Shown one piece after another: positions 16,773 to 25,413 of a stretch of 64,000 bases of DNA. The stretch spans positions 21,150 through 85,149 of the forward strand of contig JAFRBQ010000010.1 in assembly GCA_017404785.1 (NCBI GenBank), in the 5' to 3' direction. Positions within the stretch are counted from its first letter, which is position 1. Each line of letters begins with the position of its first letter. The notes under the pieces were generated by a model, which was given only the letters and a program-made list of their open reading frames with translations, was not told the origin of the DNA and ran no database searches. Made by a program: the position numbers and the translations under genes. The stretch is from Erysipelotrichaceae bacterium. GTDB lineage: Bacteria > Bacillota_I > Bacilli_A > Erysipelotrichales > Erysipelotrichaceae.

Positions 16773-17635
16773 TACCCTCTCCTCTTGATTTCATCATCAT
16801 TATAACCCATTGTACTGGTAAAGCGTATAAAGTAACGGAATGATCTCATCTGATCATAAAGATAACGGATCTCTGCCTCATCTTCGCTGATACAGAAGAC
16901 CGTTGAGCCGCTTCCCGACATCAGCACTTCGCCTATTCCGTATGAACGAAGTCTGTTTATGATCGTGTCGATATCTTCATTGAGAAGCTTGGCCGGCTGT
17001 TCCAGAGAATTGCCCAGCAGACCATGGATGCTATCGCCGTTTCTTAAAGCATTTCTCAGTTTTTCGATATCCGGATGATCACATTTTTCCATATTGAGCA
17101 GTTCATAGGCCTGTTTTGTCGAAACGCCGCTTTTCGGTTTTACCAGCAGGACGTAGTATTTCTTTGCCAGCTCGATCTTCTCGATCCTGTCGCCGATCCC
17201 TGAAACCACCGCCGGAACATTATAGTAATTGAATGGCACATCAGCCCCAACACTCGTGCAGATCTCGATTATCTCTTCATCACTCATCTTGAGATCATAG
17301 AGTTCTCTGAAGATCCTTAAAGTACTTGCTGCATCGGAAGTACCGCCACCCAGTCCGGCCTTGATCGGGATCATCTTTTCAAGTCTTACATAGTGATGAT
17401 CATTGATGTGATATCTTTCCTTGAGGATCTTCATCATCTTGATGATCGAATTGTATTCATTGAAGTGAACGAATGATCTGTTGCATTCATATTCGTCATG
17501 GTCCTGGATCCTGATCTCCAGTTCATCAAAAAAATGTACCGGTATCATGATTGAATTGATGTCATGGTATCCGTCTTCCCTGATGTTGAAGACATCCAGT
17601 GAGAGGTTGATTTTTGCGTATGCCCGATCTTTCAT
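16772..17635 (-). CDS. ispE: 4-diphosphocytidyl-2-C-methyl-D-erythritol kinase
   Basis: A 287-residue GHMP kinase of the MEP isoprenoid pathway; it phosphorylates CDP-ME at the 2-position with ATP. Evidence is the N-terminal 'AYAKINLSLDV', the ATP loop 'AGLGGGTSDAA' near 93-103 and the C-terminal 'VLMSGSGSTVF'. The protein has normal length. The gene overlaps rsmA by four bases (ATGA) and its stop overlaps the prs start by one base. ispD lies two genes upstream in the same run. Confidence 0.95.
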   Translation of the reverse strand: MKDRAYAKINLSLDVFNIREDGYHDINSIMIPVHFFDELEIRIQDHDEYECNRSFVHFNEYNSIIKMMKILKERYHINDHHYVRLEKMIPIKAGLGGGTSDAASTLRIFRELYDLKMSDEEIIEICTSVGADVPFNYYNVPAVVSGIGDRIEKIELAKKYYVLLVKPKSGVSTKQAYELLNMEKCDHPDIEKLRNALRNGDSIHGLLGNSLEQPAKLLNEDIDTIINRLRSYGIGEVLMSGSGSTVFCISEDEAEIRYLYDQMRSFRYFIRFTSTMGYNDDEIKRRG

Positions 17636-18438
17636 TTTTCAAGTTCCTTATATATTTTCATAAATGTATGCAAATCGATCTGCTGTGCTCTGATGTTGTT
17701 ATCTAGATCCAGCTTGAGATACATCTTTTCAAGTGTTTCCTTATCGTAGAGATCCTTGAGATTATTGTATAAAGTCTTTCTTCTCATCCGAAAACTGTTT
17801 TTGATCAGAGTGAAAAAACGCTGTTCAAATTCTCTGTCTTTTTCCCTGATCGGTCTAAAGGAGATGATGGCACTGTCGACATTCGGTTGTGGGTAGAAGA
17901 CTTTCCTTGAGACATCCATCTCTGTTTTGACATCATAGAGATACTGTACTTCTATACTTAAAGCTCCATAGTCTTCGCTACCGGCTTTCGCACAGATCCT
18001 GTCACCCACTTCCTTCTGGACCATGACTGTGATTTTGTTTATATTGAGATCTGATTCAAAGATCTTGAACAGGATCGGAGTCGTCACATAGTATGGAAGA
18101 TTGGCACAGATGCTGACCTTTTCTTTATATTTATCCAGATCGGCATCCAGAAAGTCCTGAAGATAAACGTGCAGACGTTCATCGGATATATTTCTTTTAA
18201 GTAGTTCATACATATCCTTATCGATCTCATAGGCTTCAACATCCTTTGAATACTTCAGCAGCATCTCACTCAAAGCACCCAGTCCCGGTCCGATCTCGAT
18301 CGTTGTTAGTTCTTTATCACAGGCATTTTTAGCGATCTTATCTACGACATTGGAATCAATAAGAAAATTCTGGCCGTATTTCTTCTTGGCCTTGAGTTCA
18401 CCCATCACTTCCTTGACATAGTTGATATTTGCGATCAT
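17632..18438 (-). CDS. rsmA: 16S rRNA (adenine1518/1519-N6)-dimethyltransferase
   Basis: A 268-residue KsgA/RsmA methyltransferase that dimethylates the two adenines of the 3' hairpin of 16S rRNA. The SAM site 'IEIGPGLGALSEML' and the catalytic 'NLPYYVTTP' are clear, as is 'KKYGQNFLID' at the N terminus. The C-terminal helical domain is complete. It overlaps both neighbours by four bases. RNase M5 lies directly upstream, the common arrangement in Bacillota. Confidence 0.95.
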   Translation of the reverse strand: MIANINYVKEVMGELKAKKKYGQNFLIDSNVVDKIAKNACDKELTTIEIGPGLGALSEMLLKYSKDVEAYEIDKDMYELLKRNISDERLHVYLQDFLDADLDKYKEKVSICANLPYYVTTPILFKIFESDLNINKITVMVQKEVGDRICAKAGSEDYGALSIEVQYLYDVKTEMDVSRKVFYPQPNVDSAIISFRPIREKDREFEQRFFTLIKNSFRMRRKTLYNNLKDLYDKETLEKMYLKLDLDNNIRAQQIDLHTFMKIYKELEK

Positions 18439-18953
18439 AGGATCTTTTCTATCTCGGCCTTTTCTATTCCCAGCATATTCAGTCTCTTGAAAAGAGTCTT
18501 ACCGTTGCATTTTCCCAGATGAAAATGTCTGTAGACTTTTTCTCTTCTTGAACTCGAATCTTCAGCTCCACCTAAACCCAGTTCATAGAACTCTTCCAGA
18601 GAAAGACTCTGTCTGCTGTCGGTATAGGTCACAAGATTATTCAGCGCTTCTTCCAGAACCTCTTTTGAAGCATGTTCGATACCGACTTTCTTTTTCGTCC
18701 TGCCATCTTCCTTCAGGATAAAGGCATTCTTAAGACCAGGTATTTCCTCATTGAGTCTTTTTCTGATCTTTTCTCCTGGTGTATCCGGATCGAGAAACAG
18801 GATCACGCCTCTTTTATCATTGGCGTTTCTTATCAGTTCGATCGTCTCTTTTTTTAAACCCAGACCATGTGTCTCAATTGTCTCTACAGCAAAAAAAGAC
18901 TGCAGTCTTCGGGTATCGTTTTTTCCTTCTACAACAATCAGTTCCTTGATCAT
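18435..18953 (-). CDS. rnmV: Ribonuclease M5
   Basis: A 172-residue Toprim-domain nuclease that matures 5S rRNA. It opens 'KELIVVEGKNDTRRL' (Toprim Glu) and has 'ILFLDPDTPGEKIR' (the DxD acid pair) and 'VGIEHAS'. The length matches the family. The start codon overlaps the ispD stop and the stop overlaps the rsmA start by four bases each. Confidence 0.93.
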   Translation of the reverse strand: MIKELIVVEGKNDTRRLQSFFAVETIETHGLGLKKETIELIRNANDKRGVILFLDPDTPGEKIRKRLNEEIPGLKNAFILKEDGRTKKKVGIEHASKEVLEEALNNLVTYTDSRQSLSLEEFYELGLGGAEDSSSRREKVYRHFHLGKCNGKTLFKRLNMLGIEKAEIEKIL

Positions 18954-19576
18954 AAGTTTCTGAAATCTTCTTCTTTAGTCAGTTTCCGGTTATCAAAACG
19001 ATCGATAACGATCTTTACCTTATAGCCCAGTGACTCGACCAGTGAACAATCATCCGTAAAATTGATGTCGGCACAGTTTTCATAGGCATCCTTGATCAGC
19101 GAACTTCTGAAACCCTGCGGTGTCTCCGCCATAAACACTTTGTTGCGATCGATCGTTTCTATAACTTCATCATCTTCAATTATTTTGATTGTATCGATGG
19201 CGATCTTGCCCAGGACTACACAGTCATTTGTCTTCAGTTTTTCTTTGAGCTCATTTAATGCTTCAGTATTCAGATAGGGTCTGGCTCCATCGTGGATAAG
19301 CACATATTCACTTTCCACTTTCTTCAGACCGTTATAGACAGAATCTCTTCGCTCCTTGCCGCCTTCAACGGTTATTGTTTTATTTCCCTTTACTTCGTGA
19401 AAATACTCAGGATTGGTCACAACAATGATCCTCTGACAGTCTTCATCGCTTTCAAATCTTCCGATCGAACAATCCAAAACACTTCTTCCATCCCTGAGTT
19501 TGTAGAAGACTTTGTTGTAACCAAGATTTGCCCTCTGGCCCTTGCCGGAGGCAACTATTATCGCATCGTATTTCAT
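18950..19576 (-). CDS. ispD: 2-C-methyl-D-erythritol 4-phosphate cytidylyltransferase
   Basis: A 208-residue cytidylyltransferase of the MEP pathway, a little short for the family (about 225-235). The nucleotide loop 'VASGKGQRANLGYNK' keeps the key Arg and Lys with normal spacing, though the usual second Ala and Met are changed. 'IHDGARPY', 'ETPQGFR' and 'FTDDCSLVE' are typical. TarI-like cytidylyltransferases are the main alternative, but ispE two genes downstream favours IspD. It overlaps ybaK and rnmV by four bases. Confidence 0.88.
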   Translation of the reverse strand: MKYDAIIVASGKGQRANLGYNKVFYKLRDGRSVLDCSIGRFESDEDCQRIIVVTNPEYFHEVKGNKTITVEGGKERRDSVYNGLKKVESEYVLIHDGARPYLNTEALNELKEKLKTNDCVVLGKIAIDTIKIIEDDEVIETIDRNKVFMAETPQGFRSSLIKDAYENCADINFTDDCSLVESLGYKVKIVIDRFDNRKLTKEEDFRNL

Positions 19577-20040
19577 TCTTTTACTATATCCTTCACTTCC
19601 GCTTTCAGAAATCTCAGCAATTCGTCTCTGCTGACTTTCAGTCCGATGCCGAATGCACCACCGCTTATCTCGATCGTTTCATGATTCAATACTTCATCAT
19701 CAAATACGATTCCTTTATTTTTCTTGACACCGACCGGTGATACCGAACCTCTTTCGTATCCGACCAGTTTAAGCAGATCTTTGACATGGACCATCTCCAG
19801 GTTTTTGACATTCAAGGCTCTGGCACATTTTTTCAGATCAAGTTCATCAGCTACACTGATCACACAGATGTAAACATCGTGATCATGTATCAGACCCAGA
19901 GTTTTGTAGCAGGCCTTGTAATCTAGACCCAATAGATCCGATACAGCTTCACCTGAGAATTTATCCTTATCTATGCTGTATTCAAGGACTTCATATTTTA
20001 TTTTCCCCTGGTCCAGCATCCTCATCGCGTTGGTCTTCAT
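19573..20040 (-). CDS. ybaK: Cys-tRNA(Pro)/Cys-tRNA(Cys) deacylase, YbaK family
   Basis: A 155-residue trans-editing protein that hydrolyses mischarged Cys-tRNA(Pro). Visible landmarks are 'KTNAMRMLDQ' at the N terminus, 'KTLGL' for the conserved Lys, and 'GYERGSVSPVGVKK' and 'ISGGAFGIGLKVS' of the active-site pocket. Length is normal. It lies between the pseudouridine synthase and ispD with four-base overlaps on both sides. Confidence 0.9.
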   Translation of the reverse strand: MKTNAMRMLDQGKIKYEVLEYSIDKDKFSGEAVSDLLGLDYKACYKTLGLIHDHDVYICVISVADELDLKKCARALNVKNLEMVHVKDLLKLVGYERGSVSPVGVKKNKGIVFDDEVLNHETIEISGGAFGIGLKVSRDELLRFLKAEVKDIVKE

Positions 20041-20936
20041 TTAAGCCCATCCATATAAAGTCTGTTTAGATCGTTTGGCAGTTCGCATTCGATATTCAGA
20101 TTATCTTCCTTGAGCGGATGATACATTTCGATGCTTTCCGCAAAAAGTCCCATTCTCACACACAGATTGCTTGACCTTCCATATAGGTCATCATTGAGGA
20201 TAGGGTAGCCGATCGAAGAAAGATGTACTCTGATCTGATGGGTCCTTCCTGTTTCAAGTGAACACAGAAGGATCGAATAGTTCTTGGCTTTATTGACACC
20301 GATACATCTGACTTTGGTCAGAGCCTTCTGACCGTTTTTATAGATGATACGCTTATTGGGATTGTGACGATCCTTGCCGATCGGCTTATCAATGGTGATG
20401 ATCTTTCCCGGTTCCATCTTTCCTTCGCAGAAAGCCAGATAGTTTCTTCTGATCTTCTTTTGCGAAAGATACTGATCCAGTATCGGCTGAAAGATAATTG
20501 ATTTTGAAAAAACGACCAGACCGCTGGTCTCCTTGTCGAGTCTGTGGATAGGCAAAGCAGCGATATAGTTTCTGTCACACAGATATGATTCCACCATCCT
20601 GGTCAGAGTCATCTCTTCATTGCCATCACTGTGGACCAGGACGTCTTTAGGCTTATTGACGATCAGTACAAGTTCATCCTCGTATACGATATCTGGTTTC
20701 AGATCAATTTTTTCATAGCTGTATGTTTCAGGATAGATATTGAGATCAAGATTCAGACCGACGATGTCATCTTCCCTTTTCACCGGATTGCCATCAAGCA
20801 GGATGTTCTTGTTCTGGATAAGCAGGTGCTGAACTTTCTTGGAAGGAATGTATTCATCAAAAAACTCCTGGATCGTCTTTACAAAAAGGGAGTTGATATC
20901 GATGTGCAGCCAGTTTTTATCCAGAGTATAGATCAT
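20037..20936 (-). CDS. RluA-family 23S rRNA pseudouridine synthase
   Basis: A 299-residue pseudouridine synthase. Residues 15-70 form an S4-like RNA-binding part ('SKKVQHLLIQNKNILLDG'). The catalytic block is 'PIHRLDKETSGLVVFSKS' with the Asp of HRLDKET. 'ETGRTHQIRVHLSSIGYPILNDDLYG' is the second family signature. RluA, RluC and RluD cannot be separated by eye; RluD-like is most likely. A TATAAT lies only about eight bases before the ATG on the minus strand and no ribosome site is seen, so the transcript may be nearly leaderless. It is first in the eight-gene run down to 14832. Confidence 0.9.
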   Translation of the reverse strand: MIYTLDKNWLHIDINSLFVKTIQEFFDEYIPSKKVQHLLIQNKNILLDGNPVKREDDIVGLNLDLNIYPETYSYEKIDLKPDIVYEDELVLIVNKPKDVLVHSDGNEEMTLTRMVESYLCDRNYIAALPIHRLDKETSGLVVFSKSIIFQPILDQYLSQKKIRRNYLAFCEGKMEPGKIITIDKPIGKDRHNPNKRIIYKNGQKALTKVRCIGVNKAKNYSILLCSLETGRTHQIRVHLSSIGYPILNDDLYGRSSNLCVRMGLFAESIEMYHPLKEDNLNIECELPNDLNRLYMDGLK

Positions 20937-20972
20937 ATATATTAATTATAGCTTTTAGTGAGCCATAAAGAA

Positions 20973-20991
20973 AAATGGCTTTTCGCCATTT
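20973..20991 (-). terminator. Terminator of the receiver-GGDEF-EAL gene
   Basis: AAATGGC and GCCATTT arms with a 5-base loop, then TTTTTCTTT on the minus strand, just after the stop at 20994. Confidence 0.82.
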
Positions 20992-20993
20992 AT

Positions 20994-22700
20994 CTATGCA
21001 TTTCTCAGTTTTATTTCTTCTTCAATAAACTTCACGAATTCATCAGCCGGTATCGCTTTTGAGAAGTAGTAACCCTGAACGATATCGCAGCCCATTTCCT
21101 TCAAAGAAGTCAGCTGCTGTTCGGTTTCAACACCTTCGGCGATTACCGGGACCTTCAGATAATCCGCGATATCGATGATCACTTCGATGATCCTGGTATC
21201 CTTGTTTTCCTTGAAGGCATCCTTGATGAATCTCATGTCGATCTTCAAGGCATCGATCGGCAGTGTTGAGATCATATTGAGCGATGAGTAGCCGGTACCG
21301 AAATCGTCCATTTCGATCTTGAAGCCCATATCTCTCAATTCCGATACCTTGGTGATGATCTGATTGGAATCCTGCGTATAGGCTGATTCCGTTATCTCCA
21401 GCAGGAACTCGGAAGTTGTAAGTTCATATTCGTTGAGCAGCTGTCTGAATGATTCCAGCAGTTCCGGATCAAACATATCCACTCTTGAAACGTTGACGGA
21501 AACCGGAATGGTAAAGCCATATCTGTCTTTCCAGGCTCTGAGCTGTCTGGCGACCATCGTCCAGACATATCTGTCCAGATGAAGGATCAGACCATTGGTC
21601 TCAAACAGTGGAATGAAATCGCCCGGTGAGATCATGCCCAGTTCAGGATGTGTCCATCTGACCAGAGCTTCGGCACTGGCCAATACCGGTCTTTCACCCT
21701 GAATGTTGAACTTAGGCTGATAGTAGACGACAAACTGTTCTTCCTTGATCGCTTTCGGGAAGGACTCGATGAGCTGTACTTCGTACATTTCCTTTTCATA
21801 CATCTGTTTGTCATAAACAGCTGTCTTCCTGTTGAAGGAATTGCGGATCGTATCGCAAGCCAGCTTCGCTCTGTCAAATCTTCTTTCGATCTCGACACTC
21901 TTGTCTACATCAGGATAAACACCCATACGTAAACGCACGGTGTTTTCACTGTCATTTCCCAGTTTCATTGAAATACTGTTGATGAACGCATCATAATCAT
22001 CTAGATGCGGACAATACGCAAGGAAGGTATCGCTGTTTCTGCGGCAGACAATGCCACCTTTATCGTTTATATACTGTCTGAGCTGTTCACCGACACTGAT
22101 CAGTACTTCATCACCATAGGCCTTGCCATAACGTTCGTTGATCATTCGGAAATGATTGATATCGATGATCATCGCATCCATGGCCTTTTCAGGATGAAGC
22201 TTGTCATGCTGCTGACAATACTGTAAGAAGAAATCACGATTATAAAGACCCGTCAGATTGTCACGCTCCGTGACTTTGATGATCTGTCTGTCTTCATTAA
22301 GTTCGATCGTTCTTCTGATCCTGGCCAGGATGACCGGTTTGGCCGGATATGGTTTCGGAATGAAGTCAACTGCTCCGAGGTCAAGACATTCGACTTCGGA
22401 TTTCTGATCGGCTGTCATGACGATGACAGGAATGTTGGCTGTAGAAGTATCGCTCTTGAGTTCTGTGAGCAGATGCTTACCATCGATTCCCGGAATCATC
22501 AGGTCCAATAAAATAACTGAGAGGAACTCTTTGTTTTCTTCAATGATTTCCTGAGCCTTCAGACCGTCTTCAGCAAAAAGGATGTCATAATCCTCTTCGA
22601 GTATGACTTTCAGCATCTCACGGTTGATCAGTTCATCTTCAACTACCAGTATCAGCTTCTTGCCGTTTCTGGTCTTGAATCTGTCATTGTTTCTCAACAT
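20994..22700 (-). CDS. Response regulator with degenerate GGDEF and intact EAL domain (c-di-GMP phosphodiesterase)
   Basis: A 568-residue cytoplasmic protein; the start at 22700 has an AGAGGA site, although the frame opens at 22712. It has a receiver ('LILVVEDE', phospho-acceptor in 'ILLDLMIPG', 'PKP'), then a GGDEF-fold domain whose signature is RRNSDTF instead of GGDEF, so no cyclase activity is expected. The EAL domain keeps 'AEALVRW', 'NVSRVD', 'EITES', 'DDFGTGYSSL', 'LKIDMRFI' and 'AEGVETEQQ', so cyclic-di-GMP hydrolysis is likely. The gene upstream encodes an HPt protein, a plausible phosphate donor. No histidine kinase is in the window. It ends an operon with a secreted protease. Confidence 0.92.
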   Translation of the reverse strand: MLRNNDRFKTRNGKKLILVVEDELINREMLKVILEEDYDILFAEDGLKAQEIIEENKEFLSVILLDLMIPGIDGKHLLTELKSDTSTANIPVIVMTADQKSEVECLDLGAVDFIPKPYPAKPVILARIRRTIELNEDRQIIKVTERDNLTGLYNRDFFLQYCQQHDKLHPEKAMDAMIIDINHFRMINERYGKAYGDEVLISVGEQLRQYINDKGGIVCRRNSDTFLAYCPHLDDYDAFINSISMKLGNDSENTVRLRMGVYPDVDKSVEIERRFDRAKLACDTIRNSFNRKTAVYDKQMYEKEMYEVQLIESFPKAIKEEQFVVYYQPKFNIQGERPVLASAEALVRWTHPELGMISPGDFIPLFETNGLILHLDRYVWTMVARQLRAWKDRYGFTIPVSVNVSRVDMFDPELLESFRQLLNEYELTTSEFLLEITESAYTQDSNQIITKVSELRDMGFKIEMDDFGTGYSSLNMISTLPIDALKIDMRFIKDAFKENKDTRIIEVIIDIADYLKVPVIAEGVETEQQLTSLKEMGCDIVQGYYFSKAIPADEFVKFIEEEIKLRNA

Positions 22701-22731
22701 AATTCCTCTCAATTATAGCAGATATATAAGA

Positions 22732-23076
22732 TTAGTCTTCAACCATCTCCCTGATGGTCTCTCTGTGGTTTCTGATCTTTTCCAAAAGTTCGGAATAATC
22801 CATCTGTGTTCTGGATCTTAGCAGTTCTGTTATTTCCTCGGCATCTTTATAAAGCGGAGTCAAAGACAGATTTCCCGCTACCCCCTTCAAAGCATGTGCT
22901 GCTTCAAAAGCGGCATCCAGATCGTTTTTCCCGATGGCTTCTTCAAGTCTGTTGAAACAGTCTTCGTTCGGGAACATGCTTATCATCCTGAAGTAGAAAT
23001 CTTCAGAATTCATGCAGCGCTCCAGACCAGTCTTCACATCAGCACCGTATTCTTCAAGTCTTTCAATACTAAGCAT
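22732..23076 (-). CDS. Hpt-domain phosphotransfer protein
   Basis: A 114-residue helical protein with the HPt signature 'AHALKGVAGNLS' (phospho-accepting His61) near the middle, as in ArcB/YojN-type HPt modules. It probably relays phosphate between an unlinked hybrid kinase and the response regulator encoded 31 bases downstream. It is soluble, with no other domain. It follows the clostripain gene by 12 bases. Confidence 0.9.
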   Translation of the reverse strand: MLSIERLEEYGADVKTGLERCMNSEDFYFRMISMFPNEDCFNRLEEAIGKNDLDAAFEAAHALKGVAGNLSLTPLYKDAEEITELLRSRTQMDYSELLEKIRNHRETIREMVED

Positions 23077-23088
23077 GGTTCAGTTTTC

Positions 23089-25263
23089 CTATTTTATTGC
23101 ACTTGAATAATATGCCTGCTGATAAATATCCTTGAACTCGTATGAAGCCAGAATATTGTATTCATCAAGATTTGTATCACCAAGATAGATATCATCTACA
23201 ACGACCATCTTTTCACCAAGGATGTATGTATCGCTGTAGTTGCCATCATAGTCATAATAGTCACAGACGAATTCGATCTCATCGCCTTCGTTCAATTCAT
23301 AGAGTGTTTTAGCTACGACATCGACACCTTCACGGTAGTCCATGAGGACACCGATGACCTCAAACTCATCATCAGAAAGCAGAGTCACGAGGTTGGCATA
23401 ATCACCGTTGTACATGACAGGGATCCTGCCCATATAGGTTATCTCATCATCGTATTCAGTCTGATACAGATGATAGTAAGGGACGAGCTGCCAGTTAAGA
23501 CCATCGATCGAAGCCGTCAGCCAGGTTGCACCATCCGGTTGCAGCAAAGATCCTTCCTCATCGATCGTATACAGAGCATCTTTGCCTAATTCGATATAAC
23601 CGTTTCCATCATCGATGAAGACATTGAGTCTCAATGTATCGATCAGGCTCCACTGTTCGTCAGTGAGTGTGATCTTGCCATCCTTCCAGTTAAGGTCGCC
23701 GTCGAAGTGATTCTCACTCAGATACTTGGCGATCTCTTTGGCCTTGCTGCGATCATACCATGAATAATCATCGTAGTAGCTTTCAACAAACGTCTCGAGC
23801 AGGTTGTACAGGAATTCTTCAGAGGTCATGCTGGCATAACCGGAAGTATCGTAACCGTTGAATGAGTTGTATGCTGAAGAGCCACCACCTGTTGCCTGTC
23901 CGGAACCGGTATAGGTCGCAAAGGTCCTTACGCAGCTGGCGTAGTTCTTATCCATATCGATCTCGTCATAGACCTGCAAGGCCATGTTCACATATTGCGT
24001 TGAACGGTATGGGAAATAGACAGACAGCCCATAGGCATTGGACATGTCTGAAGTTGTGTTGTTGTACTTGATGGCACTCATCAATGATCTGGTCAGATCG
24101 ATCGCTTCCGGTGTGTTGATCTGTGAAGCCATATCGACCATATCGACCATATCAATGTAGGCGTCAGAAGCAAATTCTCTTGAACCTCTTCTCGCATTGG
24201 CGACAGCACTGTAATTGCTGCTGATCAGCCTTTCTGTAGCCAGAGAATAGGAACTGAGCTTGCCCGGCAGGATATCCTGTATTTCAGCCAGGTCGACAAC
24301 GGAAAGAGTTGCCGGCTGACCTTTAGTCTCTACTCGACAGTGATTGACAAAGTCGTCTGCGATATTCTTGCCGATCTCAACGGTCGACATTGAAGTATTG
24401 CCTGCCAGTCTGCTCAGCCAGTCCGTATAGTACCAGCCGATGCCCGGTTCTGATTCTTCAGAAGCGACCATGTAGTCAGCGTGTTCTGAAAGCATCAGCG
24501 CTGTTTCAGCTGTAGCCATCAGACACGCATCGAAGCCAACAAAGTCAAAGGTAACATCCGCATCCGTCAAGGCTCTATCGATATCAGCCAGAGTCATTGG
24601 ATTGGTGTTCGGGTATTTTTCATCGTAACCGTAGCCGGCGATCGAACCTCCGCCATGATCCCAGAAGATCAAAGCATAACGGTTTGCCGGGAAATTGTCG
24701 GCACAATATTCAATGAAGCTCGTCAGGTTGTCCGGATCCAGCATCGTACCGGTTCCGGCATTCTCGACCAGATAGTTGATCTGATTGTTGCCGGCGATCT
24801 TGATGATCTGATTGTATTTGCTCGAAATAACGTCAGTGTTCCATCTGCTTGAACCACCGGTAAAGACGATGACATTGACTTTATCAGATGGTGCAGCACC
24901 AGCCATTTCGACCAGGTCATTGACAGCCATGCCATATTGCGATTCAAGATCGGCACCGCACATGTAGACCATGATCGTGTACACATCATTGCCATTGCCC
25001 AGGATCTGGGTACGCTTAGGTCTGATGCCTTCAGCGACCGAAAGATCCAGCACGCCGACATTGCTGTTAAGATTCCATTTGCTGGAATATGCTGTCGCAT
25101 AGGAATTGCCTCTTACGGAAATTCCGTTATTATCCGTGTCGTTGCTTATGACGTTGCTGTTGCTGTTCTTATATCTTGGCAGAAAAAGTTTTACAACACC
25201 TGCGCAGAGAAATAAAACGACGACGAAAAGAACGAGCTTCCCGAAATCAAACTTCTTCTTCAT
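23089..25263 (-). CDS. Clostripain-family (C11) cysteine protease, membrane-anchored
   Basis: A 724-residue exported protein with an N-terminal hydrophobic segment (residues 9-29) that could be an anchor or an uncleaved signal. Residues 95-440 form the C11 peptidase: 'YTIMVYMCGADLES', catalytic 'WDHGGGS' (His203) and 'FDACLMATAETA' (Cys247). These cut after basic residues in characterised members. The C-terminal 250 residues are acidic, aromatic-rich and beta-type, with no recognised family. It follows the small basic-protein gene by only two bases and precedes the HPt gene, so its expression is tied to a c-di-GMP signalling pair. Confidence 0.9.
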   Translation of the reverse strand: MKKKFDFGKLVLFVVVLFLCAGVVKLFLPRYKNSNSNVISNDTDNNGISVRGNSYATAYSSKWNLNSNVGVLDLSVAEGIRPKRTQILGNGNDVYTIMVYMCGADLESQYGMAVNDLVEMAGAAPSDKVNVIVFTGGSSRWNTDVISSKYNQIIKIAGNNQINYLVENAGTGTMLDPDNLTSFIEYCADNFPANRYALIFWDHGGGSIAGYGYDEKYPNTNPMTLADIDRALTDADVTFDFVGFDACLMATAETALMLSEHADYMVASEESEPGIGWYYTDWLSRLAGNTSMSTVEIGKNIADDFVNHCRVETKGQPATLSVVDLAEIQDILPGKLSSYSLATERLISSNYSAVANARRGSREFASDAYIDMVDMVDMASQINTPEAIDLTRSLMSAIKYNNTTSDMSNAYGLSVYFPYRSTQYVNMALQVYDEIDMDKNYASCVRTFATYTGSGQATGGGSSAYNSFNGYDTSGYASMTSEEFLYNLLETFVESYYDDYSWYDRSKAKEIAKYLSENHFDGDLNWKDGKITLTDEQWSLIDTLRLNVFIDDGNGYIELGKDALYTIDEEGSLLQPDGATWLTASIDGLNWQLVPYYHLYQTEYDDEITYMGRIPVMYNGDYANLVTLLSDDEFEVIGVLMDYREGVDVVAKTLYELNEGDEIEFVCDYYDYDGNYSDTYILGEKMVVVDDIYLGDTNLDEYNILASYEFKDIYQQAYYSSAIK

Positions 25264-25265
25264 TT

Positions 25266-25412
25266 CTAGACCTTTGCGCTCCTTGCGACTTTCTTCAGAG
25301 CGTTGGTTCTTTCGCCAACTCTTTTGGCAGCGGCAGCTTTGCCTTTTTTGGCAGCAGCGACCTTGCCGGTCACCATTTTCTTGCCTCTTCCATTAGTTAA
25401 TCTGTTTGTCAT
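25266..25412 (-). CDS. Small, very basic Lys/Ala-rich protein (48 residues)
   Basis: A 48-residue protein starting at 25412, where a strong GGAGGTG site overlaps the end of the upstream gene. A longer open frame exists upstream but lacks a ribosome site and runs inside another gene. Composition is 10 Lys, 5 Arg, 10 Ala and only 1 Glu, with repeats of the AAAKKGK and AAAAKR type, much like histone-H1-like or HU-tail peptides. Nucleic-acid or polyanion binding is the simplest guess. A bacteriocin-like or basic substrate peptide for the neighbouring clostripain, which cuts after Arg or Lys, is another. Neither is shown. The downstream ATG follows by two bases. Confidence 0.7.
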   Translation of the reverse strand: MTNRLTNGRGKKMVTGKVAAAKKGKAAAAKRVGERTNALKKVARSAKV

Positions 25413-25413
25413 G

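Noticed and set aside
24121..24160. Short tandem CATATCGAC-like repeat
   Set aside because: It is coding sequence for a Met-Val-Asp repeat in the clostripain protein, not a regulatory or CRISPR repeat.
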